NCBI GenBank assembly: GCA_019137255.1
Contig: WPDH01000148.1
Span: forward strand, 39,597 to 103,596
DNA from: Corinectria fuckeliana
Taxonomy: Eukaryota; Ascomycota; Sordariomycetes; Hypocreales; Nectriaceae
Reading direction: 5' to 3'
DNA: 64,000 bases
A program made the position numbers and the translations under genes. Shown in pieces: positions 12,601-25,900 of this stretch. Under the pieces are notes generated by a model. The model worked only from the letters and a program-made list of their open reading frames with translations. It searched no databases and was not told where the DNA came from. How positions within the stretch are numbered: the stretch's first letter is position 1; each line of letters starts with the position of its first letter.

Positions 12601-13994
12601 TAGGGCCATGCAAATGCCTAAGGTCGACACATTTGCAATGTTCTCGCGATGTTCCTGGTCACACCGTGCCTGGCTATAAGCTCGCCTGCCGCTTACACTC
12701 CCTCCCACACGAGATCCAGGCAAGCGAGCTCTGGCGTGACGCTTCACGGAGTCCTGCTCGTGCAAAAAGGGCAGGATAAGTCACCGCACACCACCCAAGT
12801 TGCCAGGCTACTACGTACTGCGTAGTGGGCTACCCAGCCGCCTTGGCCGCCGTGTCGAGACCCTGAGAGCACTTGAGACGTTGAACCCTTGAATCCCTGA
12901 AACCTATCGAGAGAACCGGCAGGGAATAGCTAGCCCCCCCCCCCCCCTGTTCGGGGTTGGTTCGTCGATCCTATCTAGGCCGCGCCGGCTTCAAGCAAGT
13001 TGCCGGAATGGGAGCCAGCGGTCCAAGGACCCAAGGTCTTACGTGCTGCTTTTACCCAGTCCATACCTCCGTACAGCAGTGGCAGCGTTAGTGCTGCTCC
13101 ATGAGGTCCGATGGAAGCGCAAGGCGGTAAAATCATGACGCCATTGTTGATCCATCCCAAGACCCGAATCCGCTGCGCCAGGCCCTCAAAAAGCCGCCAT
13201 CCCACGCTCCGCCCAGCCTCGCCGTGACGCTCCCCACGACGCTCCCCACGACTACACGACACACCGGCCCACCCGACAAAGAAAGCAACTGTTCCGGCTC
13301 GCACCACCCACGCACCAACCTGCCGGTGATGTGCCATGTCTTACCTTTACTTTCCCACTTCCCACTTCTTAATGCCCGCTGCCCAATGCCCTTCGTTCTC
13401 ATTTGCTGTTGTCGTTGTCGCTGCTGAGCTACGCTGAGTAATTCCTCGACGCTGACAGGCTACAACAAAATCCATGACCACGCTCCTCCTGCACGTCTCC
13501 CGATGAAGCGAAGCCACGCCGTGCAACCTCCAGCCTTCGGCCGAACGAATCATCACCACTCCGATTTTACCATAGCTGACGAGTGTCTGATTTATCCTCA
13601 TCCCTATTCGCGGCCGTCGTCCCCTCCACTCGCCTTGTCACCCGTCCCTCCCGCCTTTTGGCCCCGCGTGGTGGAAACGTAGAAGCAGCCTGATGTCTGA
13701 TGTTGGTCCACCCAATCTAACCTAATGGCGTGGTTGCCGACTCCCTGTGCCCCAGAACGAGGCGCATGACTTACTGCAACATTCCCCAAAAGGGCCTTGA
13801 ATTCTGCATGCAGAGACTTATTGCCTTTGTTGCTATTGCGGTTGTTGCTTGTTGGCCCTATCGTCGCAGCTGTCGCTCGCCTTTGCTTTTGCGTTTACCC
13901 TTATACTCACCTGACCTTCACCCTCGACATCGCCTCTTCGCTGCCTACTATCAACACCACCCTCGTGTCTCTGATCAGCAACGAAAACATCATC

Positions 13995-16900
13995 ATGGAC
14001 CCTACCGGCCTCTCGATTCTCAACGAGCAGGCCTCGAGGCTGCCTGGACCTGGCTTCCTACATCACCTTGTTAGCCCTCCTAGCAAACTTACAGCGCTAG
14101 ATTATATGGGAAACAGCAAGCGATTCTCCTTCAGCTATAGTCAGCTTCATGATGCAGCAGATGCCTTGGCGAACCGCATAACGAGAGCCGCGGGCATCAC
14201 CCGAGGAAAATTGGTCGTTCCGGTTCTCATCCACCAGTCTCCTCTTCTCTACATTTCCCTCCTAGCCATCCTCAAAGCCGGCGGAGCTTTCTGCCCCCTG
14301 AACATTGACGCACCCCCAGAGAGAGTAAAATTCATCCTCAAAGATGTGGATGCGACCGTTGCTGTGGTTTCTCGGGAACTGCTATCTAGAATACCTCAAG
14401 ACATCGGCCCTACCGTCATAATCCTGGACGAGGAGGATTGCACGGGTGTTTCCCCTTTGGAGCCGCAACTGGAACATCGAAGGCCTACCCCTGAAGATCT
14501 TGCCTATGTTATGTACACGTCAGGGTCGACGGGCACCCCGAAAGGCGTTGGTCTCTCTCACGACGCAGCAACCCAGACACTCCTTGCCCATGATAGACAC
14601 CTTCCACCCTTTTCTCGCTTCCTCCAGTTCGCAGCTCCCACGTTTGACGTGTCAGTTTTCGAAATATTCTTTCCCCTTTTTCGAGGGGCCACGCTTGTCA
14701 GTGTTCACCGGGCAGAGATGTTGAATGACCTCGCCTCCGTACTGCGAACTATGGAGGTGGACGCCTGTGAGCTCACGCCCACGGTTGCTGGGAGTTTGCT
14801 TAGAAAGCGAGAGAATGCTCCGAATCTGAAAGTTCTGTTAACTATTGGTGAGATGCTCAATGCACCAGTGGTGGAGGAGTTTGGAGGAGATGACAGCAAG
14901 CCCAGCATGCTGTGGGCAATGTACGGACCAACCGAGGCGACGATTCACTGGTATGTCAATTGCCCCAGCTAAAGCTACCTTATCCAAGTGCTAATCCGCA
15001 AACAGCACTCTCCAAATAGCATTTACAACCAACTTATCAACAGGGAACATTGGTGTGCCTCTTGACACGGTTTCCTGCTTCATCATCAAGGAGGTAGACC
15101 CTGAAACTTCAGAACCGCAATTCAAGATTCTACCACAAGGCGAGGTCGGAGAACTCGCAGTTGGTGGTTATCAACTTGCCACTGGCTATATCAACCGCCC
15201 AGAGCAAACAAAGGCGGTCTTTATACACACCCCATATGGACGGGTTTACCGTACTGGAGACAAGGCTCGTCTTCGCCCAGACGGAAAGCTAGAGTGTCTA
15301 GGTCGCATCTCGGATGGCCAAGTCAAGCTCCGGGGCCAACGCCTTGAACTAGGCGAGGTAGAACAAGCTGTTCTTAGGACATCCGGATGCCACAGCGCAG
15401 TAGCTGCAGTGGTGAAATCCATATTGGTTGTCTTCTGTGCAGTCGACGCAGGAGTGGCTGGAGATACTATCCTGGAAAAGTGCGGAGGCTGGTTACCTCA
15501 GTACATGGTTCCGGGCGAAGTGGTCTTGATGGATGAATTCCCAAGACTTCCAAGCGGCAAGGTCGACAGAAAGAGAATGAAAGCTGTTTATGAACAACAA
15601 AAGTCGGATCTGGCAGACGGCTCAGTGGACTTGGAGCCTACGGACGAACTTGAAGCCAAAGTTATTCGCATTGTCTCGGACGCTCTTAATTTCAAAGTCA
15701 ACAGGACGACTTCCCTTGTGTCTGCAGGTCTTGACTCTCTCAGGGCAATCAAGTTAGCATCGGCTCTCCGCGTGGCAGACCTTGATCTGAGTTCGACTAG
15801 CCTGCTAACGATGAAGGCAGTCGCTGATATTGTTTTTGCAATTCGACGACAGCCGCCTGCGAAGTCGCTCTGCCCCGCAAGTCAGATCAGCCTGTACGAT
15901 GATATGAGCAGCATCATGGCACTCAACCCAACCTTGCAAGAAATGAACAAGTTGGTCGCAGATGTGATGCCTTGTACTCCCTTACAGCTGGCCATGCTGG
16001 CTGAGACGGCACAGGATCCTGCAGCTTATTGCAACGAGATTGAGCTGGAGGTTCCACAAGGCTACACAGCGCAACAAATATCAACGTCGCTCGCAGAGCT
16101 GGCTCGGCGGAATAATATTCTCTGCGCTGGCTTCGTGGCGTGGAACGACCGCTTCGTGATGATCTTGTTTAAAGATCTTCGAGCCCAGCAAATCACCGTT
16201 GTTGACGATTTTCATCATGGCTTTTCTATCTCGGAACAGAAAGACTACCTCCACCCACTACGAATCCAAATACAGAGGGAGTCTGCGACTATGGGTCCTC
16301 GGGTGCTGATTCACCTGCATCATGCGATATATGATGGCTGGTCCATGGATATTCTACTGTCGGACCTATCTACCCTTCTGTCTGCCGGCTCGGTAGCACC
16401 TCGTCCGCCGTTCCGGGATGTTGTCGGACTTTATAATGTCCCTGGAAACCAGGCAGTCGATGACGCTGCACGCGTGTTTTGGACTGAACATCTTCTTGGC
16501 TGGAACAAAGTACCGTTCCCTAAGCTGGGTCAGCAAGTTGTCAGATCAAATCAGACCAAGTCGACGCGAACGCAGTTGGCAATCCCGAAACACAAAGTTG
16601 ATGTGGAGATTCAGAGAATAGGCTGTAGCACTCAAGTGCTCTTTCAGGCATCACTGGCTCTCGTTTGGAGCGGAATCATGGGAGTGCGGGACATTTTGAT
16701 TGGCTCCGTGACGTCGGGAAGAACAATACCCGTTGCAGGCGTCGAAAGAATCCTTGGGCCTTGCATTGCGTCTCTTCCTCTACGGGTTGACTTCAACACC
16801 ATGACGGCCAACCTAGACATTCTGAACAGCATCCATGCTACCAATCGCAAGGCAATGCAGAATTGCATGCTTCCCCTGGCTGAAATCAAGAAGCTTGCCG

Positions 16901-19900
16901 GCTTGCAACCCGGTGAAAGCTTCTATGATGTTCTGTTTGCATATCAGGAGTCACTTGACAGCGCAGCACGTGCCCACAATCTTGTCAAAGAGATACGGCA
17001 TTTGGATCGCCTTGAAACCCCTGTCTTGTTCGAGGTCGAGCCAACTGACGATGGCTTCATTTTGCAGGTGACGCATCGACCAGATATCATTCCATCGGCC
17101 TTTATTAAGCACGTTGTGGAACAGTTTGAATCGATGAGTCTGTATATCCTTGAACATTCTGCCAACACCATCAAAGCGACGCAACGGAATTTCAATGCTC
17201 GTTTGTCGACTTACAACACTTCCCCTGATATTGAAGAGGAAGTCTCGGACCTTGCGAAGGGGTTCGAGACGGTAGCATTTCAAACCCCTACCCTCAGCGC
17301 TCTCTGCTTTGCTCAGCAACTCTCAGGAGAATACAAAACCACGACGATGACCTTCCAAGAGCTGAACAGGTCTGCCAATCAGCTTGCCCAGTATCTAAGG
17401 AACCGTGGTGCTAAACTTGGCGAAGTGATTGCGATAATTATGGACAAGTCGCCAATGCTTTACATCTCTATCCTGGCCGTTGTGAAAGCGGGCTGCGCAT
17501 ATCTTCCTATCTTGCCCTCAACCCCTCTAGCTCGTACTCGGGAGATCTTGAAGCAAGCCGAGAGCCATTACTGCCTTGTTGATCATGCCTCGATTGATTC
17601 TGTACCCTCTATTCATGGAGTCTTCTCGATCAATGTCGAGTCTGCACCAGTGGACGGTCTATCGAGCGCTAATCTCGATATCCCAATTGACAGATCTCGA
17701 CTAGCCTATGTCATCTACACATCTGGAACAACCGGCGTTCCTAAAGGTGTAGCTCTACAGCAGCAGAGCATCATCTCGAATCTTTCGGTTCTTAGGTCCA
17801 TGTATCCCGCTGGTTCAAAGTCTCAAGGCCGCCTTCTGCAAACTTGTTCACAAGCCTTTGACGTATCCGTTTTTGAGATATTCTACACATGGCACATGGG
17901 AATGTGTCTATGCTCGGGGACGAATGACACTCTTTTTGAGGACCTTGAGAAATCAATCCGGGATCTAGATGTTACACACTTGAGCATGACGGTTACTGTG
18001 GCGTCTCTGATTGATCCTAGTAACGTTCCCAGTGTGGATTTTCTCATCACGGCCGGTGAACCGTTGACTCAGTATGTTCTTGACAAATGGCACGAGAAGC
18101 TGTGGCAAGGCTATGGTCCGACCGAGTTGACAAACATCTGCACTGTCAAGAAGATGTCTTCTGGCGACAATGTTAGACATCTGGGGCATGCGTTGTCAAA
18201 CACCTCAGCCTTTGTCCTTTTCCCGAACAGCCTTGACGTTTCTCCTCTTGGTTGGGTAGGAGAGTTTTGCTTTGGAGGATCTCAAGTAGCCCAGGGCTAT
18301 CTAAACATGCGGGAAGTGATGTCAGACAAGTTTGTCGAACATCCCCAGTATGGTCGACTCTATCGAACAGGCGACATGGGACGCATGCTAGCAGATGGAT
18401 CGATGCTGTTCCTAGGCCGCATGGATAACCAGATCAAACTCAGAGGACAACGAATTGAGATCAGTGAAATCAACAGCGTCGCTACCTCCACCAGACTGGC
18501 GAGCTCTACTGTGATCATCTTGGCTCAGCGGGAGGCGGCATCGGCGGAACAGCTGGTCTTGTTCTACGTACCGCAAATGGGGCATTATGATTTTCGCGAG
18601 ATCAAAGCTGACCCTGAAACGCATCGGCTGCTTTTTGCGCTTCTGCAATCACGCCTGCCCGCCTATATGATACCGTCTTACCTGATACCTGTGTCGACCA
18701 TTCCGCTTGTACCCAGCGGCAAGGTTGATCACCGTCGTCTTCGTGCTTGTTTCGAGAGCCTCGGACAACAATATCTTGAGACCGTTTCGGCTTCATCGCA
18801 AGCTTCTCATGATGACGGTGATTGGACGTCGATGGAATTGATTGTGGCTGAGATCATCGCTCGCTCAACCAAGTCTGCTAGTCAAGACGTTAGAAGATGG
18901 ACTCCACTTACTATGCTGGGAGTGGACTCCATATCAGCAATTCACTTGAGCCGTGAGCTGGGATTTGAGCTGAAAAGGCGAGTCGCGGTTTCGGAAATTC
19001 TACAGCACCCAACTGTTGCACAGCTCGCACGTTGTCTCTCAGAAGAAGCCCATGGTCAGAAGGAGAGCAGCAATGTGGAGTTCTTCTCTCCCGTCTTTGT
19101 TGACGCTGTGAGAAACACCTTTGCCGAGCAGGGCAAGGCTGTTAAGGAAATTCTGCCATGCATGCCTCTTCAGGAGGCAATGCTCTCGCGTGGCCAGAGA
19201 AGTTACTACAACAAGGTGCTTCTGCGCCTACACGTTGAGCCTAAGGTTATCAAGCCATACTGGAAAACCATGGCTGAACGACATGAGATCCTCCGGACTT
19301 GCTTCATCACAACCTCCGACTCTCAACGGGCGATTGCGCAAGTCATCCTCAAGGAATGTGATATCCCTTGGATCAACTTGGAGGTGAGCGAGCCGTCGTT
19401 TGATGGCGCGGTCCAGGAACATCTCAGAACTCTCCCGGAGCCAATCGACTCTCACAAGCCGCCTGTGTCTCTTGCTATTTTGCGATACAGGGGCTCGGTT
19501 TTCCTTTCCTTTATTTGCCATCACGCTCTATACGACGCTGTTGCTATGGAACGACTCTTGAAAGAAGTAGAAGCACTGGCAGGGGGTATGCAGCTACCCG
19601 AGCCTGCATCATACAAGCTGTTTTTACGGACGGCTATGGAGCTACCTAGCGATGTTGAGCAGTTTTGGCTAGAGCACTTCCATGGCTATCGTCCATTAAG
19701 TCTCTTTGCTGCTACGACTGGTGAGATGAACCAATGTACTCATACGACGTCTCTAGACTTTCCACTCACGGAGCTCCAAACACGAACTCGAAATCTTGGA
19801 ACATCACTGCTGTCAGTTTGCCAAGCCAGTTGGGCAAATGTGCTATCTATGGCGCACAATCGCCCCGATGTCTGCTTTGGAAATGTCGTCAGCGGTCGTA

Positions 19901-22900
19901 CTCTAAGCCTGGAAGGACTCGACAAGCTGATCGCCCCTTGCTTCAATACAATCCCTGTTCGAGCCGAGTTTTCTCCCAACTGGAGTAATATCGAGATGGC
20001 AAAGCACTTGCAGAAACTGAATACAGAACTTCTGGCATATCAATTCACCCCTCTGCGTCTGATTCAACGCAAGGTGAACAGGGCGGGCAGACATCTATTC
20101 GACACCCTACTGCTCGTCCAGAAGCCCTTGCAGGATATAGACAGTAAAGTCTGGACCCTTGAAGGTGATTCTGGAGACATGGATATTCCTCTGGTCTGCG
20201 AGATTGTCCCGTGCCCAAGCCTGAATTCTTTGGTCATCAACATTCATCGCGATATGAACCTGATGTCGGGGGACGTTGCAACAGCGTTAGCGGACGCATT
20301 CAAGCTGTTGCTCAAGGCAATTGTTATCTCACCTCACGCATCTCTCACAAATCGAGACAGTCTACCCACCTCAATTAGTTCTGGTATTATGTCACTCAAG
20401 CCTCGACAGGAAAAATCGGAAGCCACTGCTCCCTCTCAAGGGAATGCGGAGGAGTGGAGTGAGCTCGAAAACCAAGTCCGTCGGGTCCTTGCTCGACTTT
20501 CCGGAGCAGCTGAGTCCCAGATTCATCTGCGCACTACCATTTTTCAGCTTGGCTTAGACAGTATCAATGCTGTTCAGATCGCGTCCATCTTGCGCCAAGG
20601 GGGCTTCAATATCTCCGCATCTGATGTGATCGAGTGCCCCACCTCTTCCAAGATAGCAGCTAAGCTGCTAGAGAATGCCACGAAGCAGGATCTAGAGTCG
20701 CAACGTGCGTACGACTTTGATCAGTTTTCGGTTCAGGTCTCCGCGCATGTCTCCAAAAGCCTGGCTGCCGATGCACAGGTGGAGGCGATCCTGCCTTGCA
20801 CTCCAGTTCAGTCCGCTATGATTGCATCTTTCCTCCAGTCCAATGGAGACCATTACATGAATGCAGTTCACTATGACGTGGATCAGAGGATCAAGGTTGA
20901 AGGTCTAATGGAAGCCTGGAAATCTCTTCAAGCTATTCATCCTATGCTCCGCACCGGGTTTCTCTCTGTCAACCATGACGATGCTTCATTCGCAATGGTC
21001 AGATATCGTCCAGGAACGACATCACCTCCACTGGAGGTCTTGCGAGGCTCTCAAAACAGGAAAACAGATCTTTTGCAGCGAAAGAAGGATATGGTTCGCA
21101 CCATGGAAGGTTCTCTGCGCCTCCCACCTTGGAAAGTCGTATTATCCGAAACAGACAGTCAGCTCAGCATGACCCTCATCATCCATCACGCTCTCTACGA
21201 TGCTCCATCACTTCATCTAATGTTAGATGAGCTCTCGAGGTTATTGAGGAGCCAAGAACCTGTTGGTTTTCCAAAGATCGAGCCGGCACTGTCTACAATC
21301 TTGAGGAAATCGCTAGAGGGGAAAACACGGGAAAAGAAGTTCTGGGAGGCCAAAGCAAGCCAAGCAGTAGTGAACAAGTTCCCTACAATGACCTCTCTGC
21401 GCATTGAAAATCGGGTCGTCAAGTCGGACGAAACTATATCATCATTGGCGTTCTCTCGCTTACAGCAAGCAACGCAAGCCTCGAACATCTCTATCCAGGC
21501 TGCTATACAAGCTGCTTGGACGCGAGTGATATCTTCTTATCTGGGCGAAAGTTCTGTGATATTTGGGGTTGCCTTGTCGGGAAGAACAACAGATGAGACG
21601 AAGGATGCACCATTCCCTTGCTTGAATACGGTCCCCATTGTGGCATCCAACAACGTGTCCAATGCAGACTTGGTCAAATACATGATGGAGTACAACCAGC
21701 ATCTCCACAAACACCAGTTCTCGCCCCTCAGCCAGGTTCAAAAATGGTTGGGTCATCCAACAGGACCGATGTTCGATACTCTCATCGCTTACCAGAAGAT
21801 GGATACTGCAAATCCATCCGTGGCTCCTTGGAAAGCTGTTGCGGATGAGGCCATGGTTGAATACCCTGTCTCCCTGGAAATTGAACCAGTTGATAATGAT
21901 CAACTCCGTCTCTCTATAAACTACTACAGCGATGTGCTCCCTCAAGAACAAGCAAGGCTCTTAGTTGAGCAATTTGAGATGTCTCTGACGCATATCGCTT
22001 GCAACCCAACCGGCCAAGAAGACGACACTTGCCCCGAAGCCCCGCACCTCTACTCGGTACTACCAGCAGTTTCGCCAAATCTCGCTGCTCCAGTACAGTT
22101 CCTTCACCAGTTCGTCGAGGTGGGGGCAGTCACTACCCCAGACAAGATAGCTCTCGAATTTGTCTCCGAATTGGATGGTGAGATACCAATCAAGCAAGAA
22201 TGGACCTTCAAGGAGTTTGATTGCCTCGGAGACAAAGTGGCAGACACGTTGAGACACAAGGCTGTTCCTGGAAGTATCGTGGCTATCCACTTTGACAAGT
22301 GCCCTGAGGCGTACTTTGCCATCCTTGGTATCCTCAAAGCAGGCTGCTCCTTCGTGGCTTTGGATCCGACCGCTCCAATGGCACGGAAGAAATTCATTCT
22401 CGAGGATTCCACGGCCCCTTGTCTTTTGACCACGGACCCGTGTTCCCTAGGTTTTGACGTCAATTGCGTAGTCCTTACTATCGACAAGACCTCTCTTGAG
22501 GCACTGGAATTTCCCGAACCTGCATACAGGCCGCCCATCACACCCTCAGATACTTGCTATTGTCTGTATACATCGGGCACTACAGGGACTCCAAAGGGGT
22601 GTGAAATCACGCACGACAACGCTGTGCAGGCAATGATGGCCTTCCAGGAGCTCTTTAAGGGACGCTGGGACGCTGATTCTAGATGGTTGCAGTTTGCTGC
22701 TTTGCATTTCGACGTTTCGGTTCTTGAGCAATATTGGAGCTGGTCAGTAGGCATTGCTGTTGTTGCAGCACCCAAGGATCTCATCTTAGATGACTTGACT
22801 GCTACAATCAACAAGCTCGGCATCACACACATCGACTTGACCCCGAGTCTAGCTCGTCTCATCCACCCAGACGAGGTTCCAAGCCTCTGTCGGGGAGTGT

Positions 22901-25900
22901 TTATTACCGGCGGTGAGCAGTTGAAGCAGGAAATTCTGGATGTTTGGGGGCCCCAGGCCGTCATCTACAACGCTTACGGGCCGACTGAAGCAACCATTGG
23001 TGTGACCATGTATCAACGCGTGCCAGTCAATGGCAGGCCAAGCAACATTGGAAAGCAGTTCCCAAATGTTGGCTCATACGTTTTTCGGCAGGGCACCGAG
23101 ACTCCAGTCATTCGTGGTGGAGTCGGCGAGCTGTGCGTTTCGGGCAAACTGGTGGGCAAGGGCTACTTAAACCGACCCGAGCTCACAGAGGAACGCTTCC
23201 CCACGCTGAGGGATTTTGGCGAGAAGATATACAGAACAGGAGATCTCGTCCGAGTGCTTCATAACGGCTGCTTCGAGTTTCTTGGTCGAGCTGATGACCA
23301 GGTAAAGCTACGTGGGCAGCGACTTGAGATTGCCGAGATTAACCATGCCATTCGCACTGGTGTCAGCGTGATTCAAGATACCGCCACTATTGTGACTCGG
23401 CATGGAACAAGCGGAAAGGATGTCCTTGTCTCCTTTGTCGTTGGCCAGAAACGCAAGGATGGGGACCTCCAAGTGCTTTCGGATGACGAAAGGCTGGGAG
23501 TGAAAGCCAAGGAGGCTTGTCGCGCGCAGCTTCCAGGCTACATGGTTCCAACCTACATCTTCTCGCTTCCCTATATTCCGCTTTCTTCTAACAACAAGGC
23601 CGAAGTAAAGGAGCTCAAGAAGCTATTCAGCCAACTCTCCCCGGAGTTACTCATGGAACTGTCTCACGCCGCTGTGGCACCTGTTTCTACTGCTGCAGTC
23701 GAGACTACGGACAGATTGATCGAGTCTCTTGCTGAATTCAGTGATACAGAGTCACACAAATTGTCCTCATCGACTAGTATCTTCGATGTTGGTGTTGACT
23801 CAATCACTGCGCTACGACTCTCTGCTTTGTTGAAGGCTCGAGGCCTCAGCGGCGCTTCCCCAGCCATCCTGCTTAAGTATCCCATCATTGGAGACCTTGC
23901 CAATCATTTGGCAAAGACCTCTACGGTCCAGCAGGGAAAGCTCATTCGCGAAGTAAAGCAATCGATCCAGGCATGTGGCCACCGATATCGCGGTGTGGTC
24001 TGCCGGGAACTCGATGTGAAACCCGCAGACATCCAGTACATTGCTCCATGCTCCCCCCTCCAACAAGGTATTATTTCTCGAACCATGACAAGCGAATTCC
24101 ACGATGCTTATTTCAATACTTTCGAACTGGAGCTTGCAGAAACTACATCCTCGGAGCTGCTACGTGCCTCGTGGGATGCACTGGTGCAGTCGGAAGCGAT
24201 CCTTAGAACAGCTTTCGTCCCAACAACGGGTGGTTTCATTCAGGTGGCTTTAAGAACCATGTCTCCGCCTTGGTTGGAACACACACTGAAAGACCATGAA
24301 CTATGCGACAACTATCTCGAAGAACAGAAGCAGAATTGGATCCAACAGAACGCCACGGTCATTGCTACGCCACTACGATTCACATACCTGGCCACTCCAC
24401 AGTCCAGGAGACTCGTCATTCACATCTTTCACGCAATATATGACGGAAACAGCTTTGGTCTCATGATGCGGAGGCTCTTGGCTTACTACGCCGGCAGAGA
24501 AGCACCATCTGGACCACCCTTTCTGGAGGCGTTGAACCACGGCCCGCTGTTGAGACACGACAACTGCAGGCGATTCTGGGAGGAACACCTTCAAGGCTGG
24601 TCATTTGCGCCTGTACCACAACTCGGACAGAACTCAGCGAATGATGCTGTCACAGCTGTACGAAAAATGTCTGCAAAGTCACTCGAGCCGGTGCGATCAT
24701 ACCAGAATGTCACACTTCAGGCAGTCTCCTTGGCGCTTTGGACTGCTACACTCCAGAACTGTCTCGGAAACCGTACAACCATTGGTGTCATTGTGTCCGG
24801 CAGAGCAATCGATCTGGAGAAGGTTGAGCATACAGTAGGTCCGCTCTTCAACACGGTCCCATTCCGCCCCAAGAACCCCCAGAAGCAGACTTGGTCATTG
24901 CTTATCCGTCAATGCCACGAATTCAACACTGCGGTTCTCGACTTTCAGCACATTCCTCTCAAAAGCATTCAGGAGTGGTGCTCAGGTGGCAAGGCCTTAT
25001 TCGACAATCTCTTTGCCTTCCAGATTGAGACACCTGCTGAAGACGACTCGCTGCCCTGGCATGTCGTTGACAGGCACGGAAACCTTGACTATCCACTCGC
25101 CCTTGAGGTTGTATCTTCAAGTGACGGTACACTCCGATTCACTATCGTTGCGCAAGGTCATGTTATGTCCCCTGCAGAATTGGAGGAGCTGCTTGATCAG
25201 CTCGAGCAAAACATCGTCCTCATGGGAGAATCCCCAGACAGCGAGGTCCCAGTCAGAACTAGACAAGACGCCACGACCAGCCAAGGCGACATGACAACTC
25301 CTCTTGTACCGACCTATCAAGTGGAAGACTTCCAGTGGACGGAGAAGGCCCTCTTAGCGAAGCAGGAAATTGCCCTACTTGCCAATGTTTCGTCCGAGGA
25401 CATCACCGAGATAGTGACCGTTTTAGAGCTTGGGCTTGACAGCATTGATGTCATCAAGCTGTCGGCCAAGCTCAAGAGACAAGACATTCACATTGCGCCA
25501 TCGCAGATCATGCGGTGCCAGTCAATTGCGAAGATGATTGGAGAGTTGAACCAATCAAGCTCTTTGGACAGGCAAACTGCCGATTTCAGGGACTCGCTCC
25601 AGGTCACAAAACGCAAGCTTTGGCGGTACCTGGAGGGTTCAGGTGTTGATATGGAGAAGATCGAATCGGCGCTACCTCCTACACCACTTCAAGAGTCAAT
25701 GGTTGCTAGTATGGTTCAGTCCGGCTTTGAATCATACTACAACCATGACATTCTCGAGATACCTGACTCCGTGGATACGAACCGTCTCGAAGACGCGTGG
25801 CGGGAAGTTATCGATTTGTCGCCAATTTTGAGGACGAGATTTTTCGAGGTCGACGGTGATGGTCTAGACATGGCGTACTGCCAAGTTGTGTCCAAGAAGC

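Larger units (their letters stand above)
5568..13994. other. 8.4-kb sidA-sidC intergenic region
   Basis: No protein gene is supported here. The many open frames on both strands are overlapping shadows with Arg/Ser/Pro-rich low-complexity content. The region holds the divergent promoters and probably long untranslated leaders. It contains four exact ATCWGATAA sites (8847-8855 and three in 9633-9665), a pyrimidine-rich and CATC/CACC-rich stretch near 11400-12100, and a run of 14 C at 12934-12947. Unannotated noncoding transcripts cannot be excluded. Confidence 0.55.

Noticed and set aside
13797..13994. In-frame 66-codon N-terminal extension of sidC rich in Leu/Val that looks like a signal peptide
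   Set aside because: It starts at TTG, has no in-frame ATG, and a secretion signal makes no sense for a cytosolic NRPS. The family-like start is the ATG at 13995.
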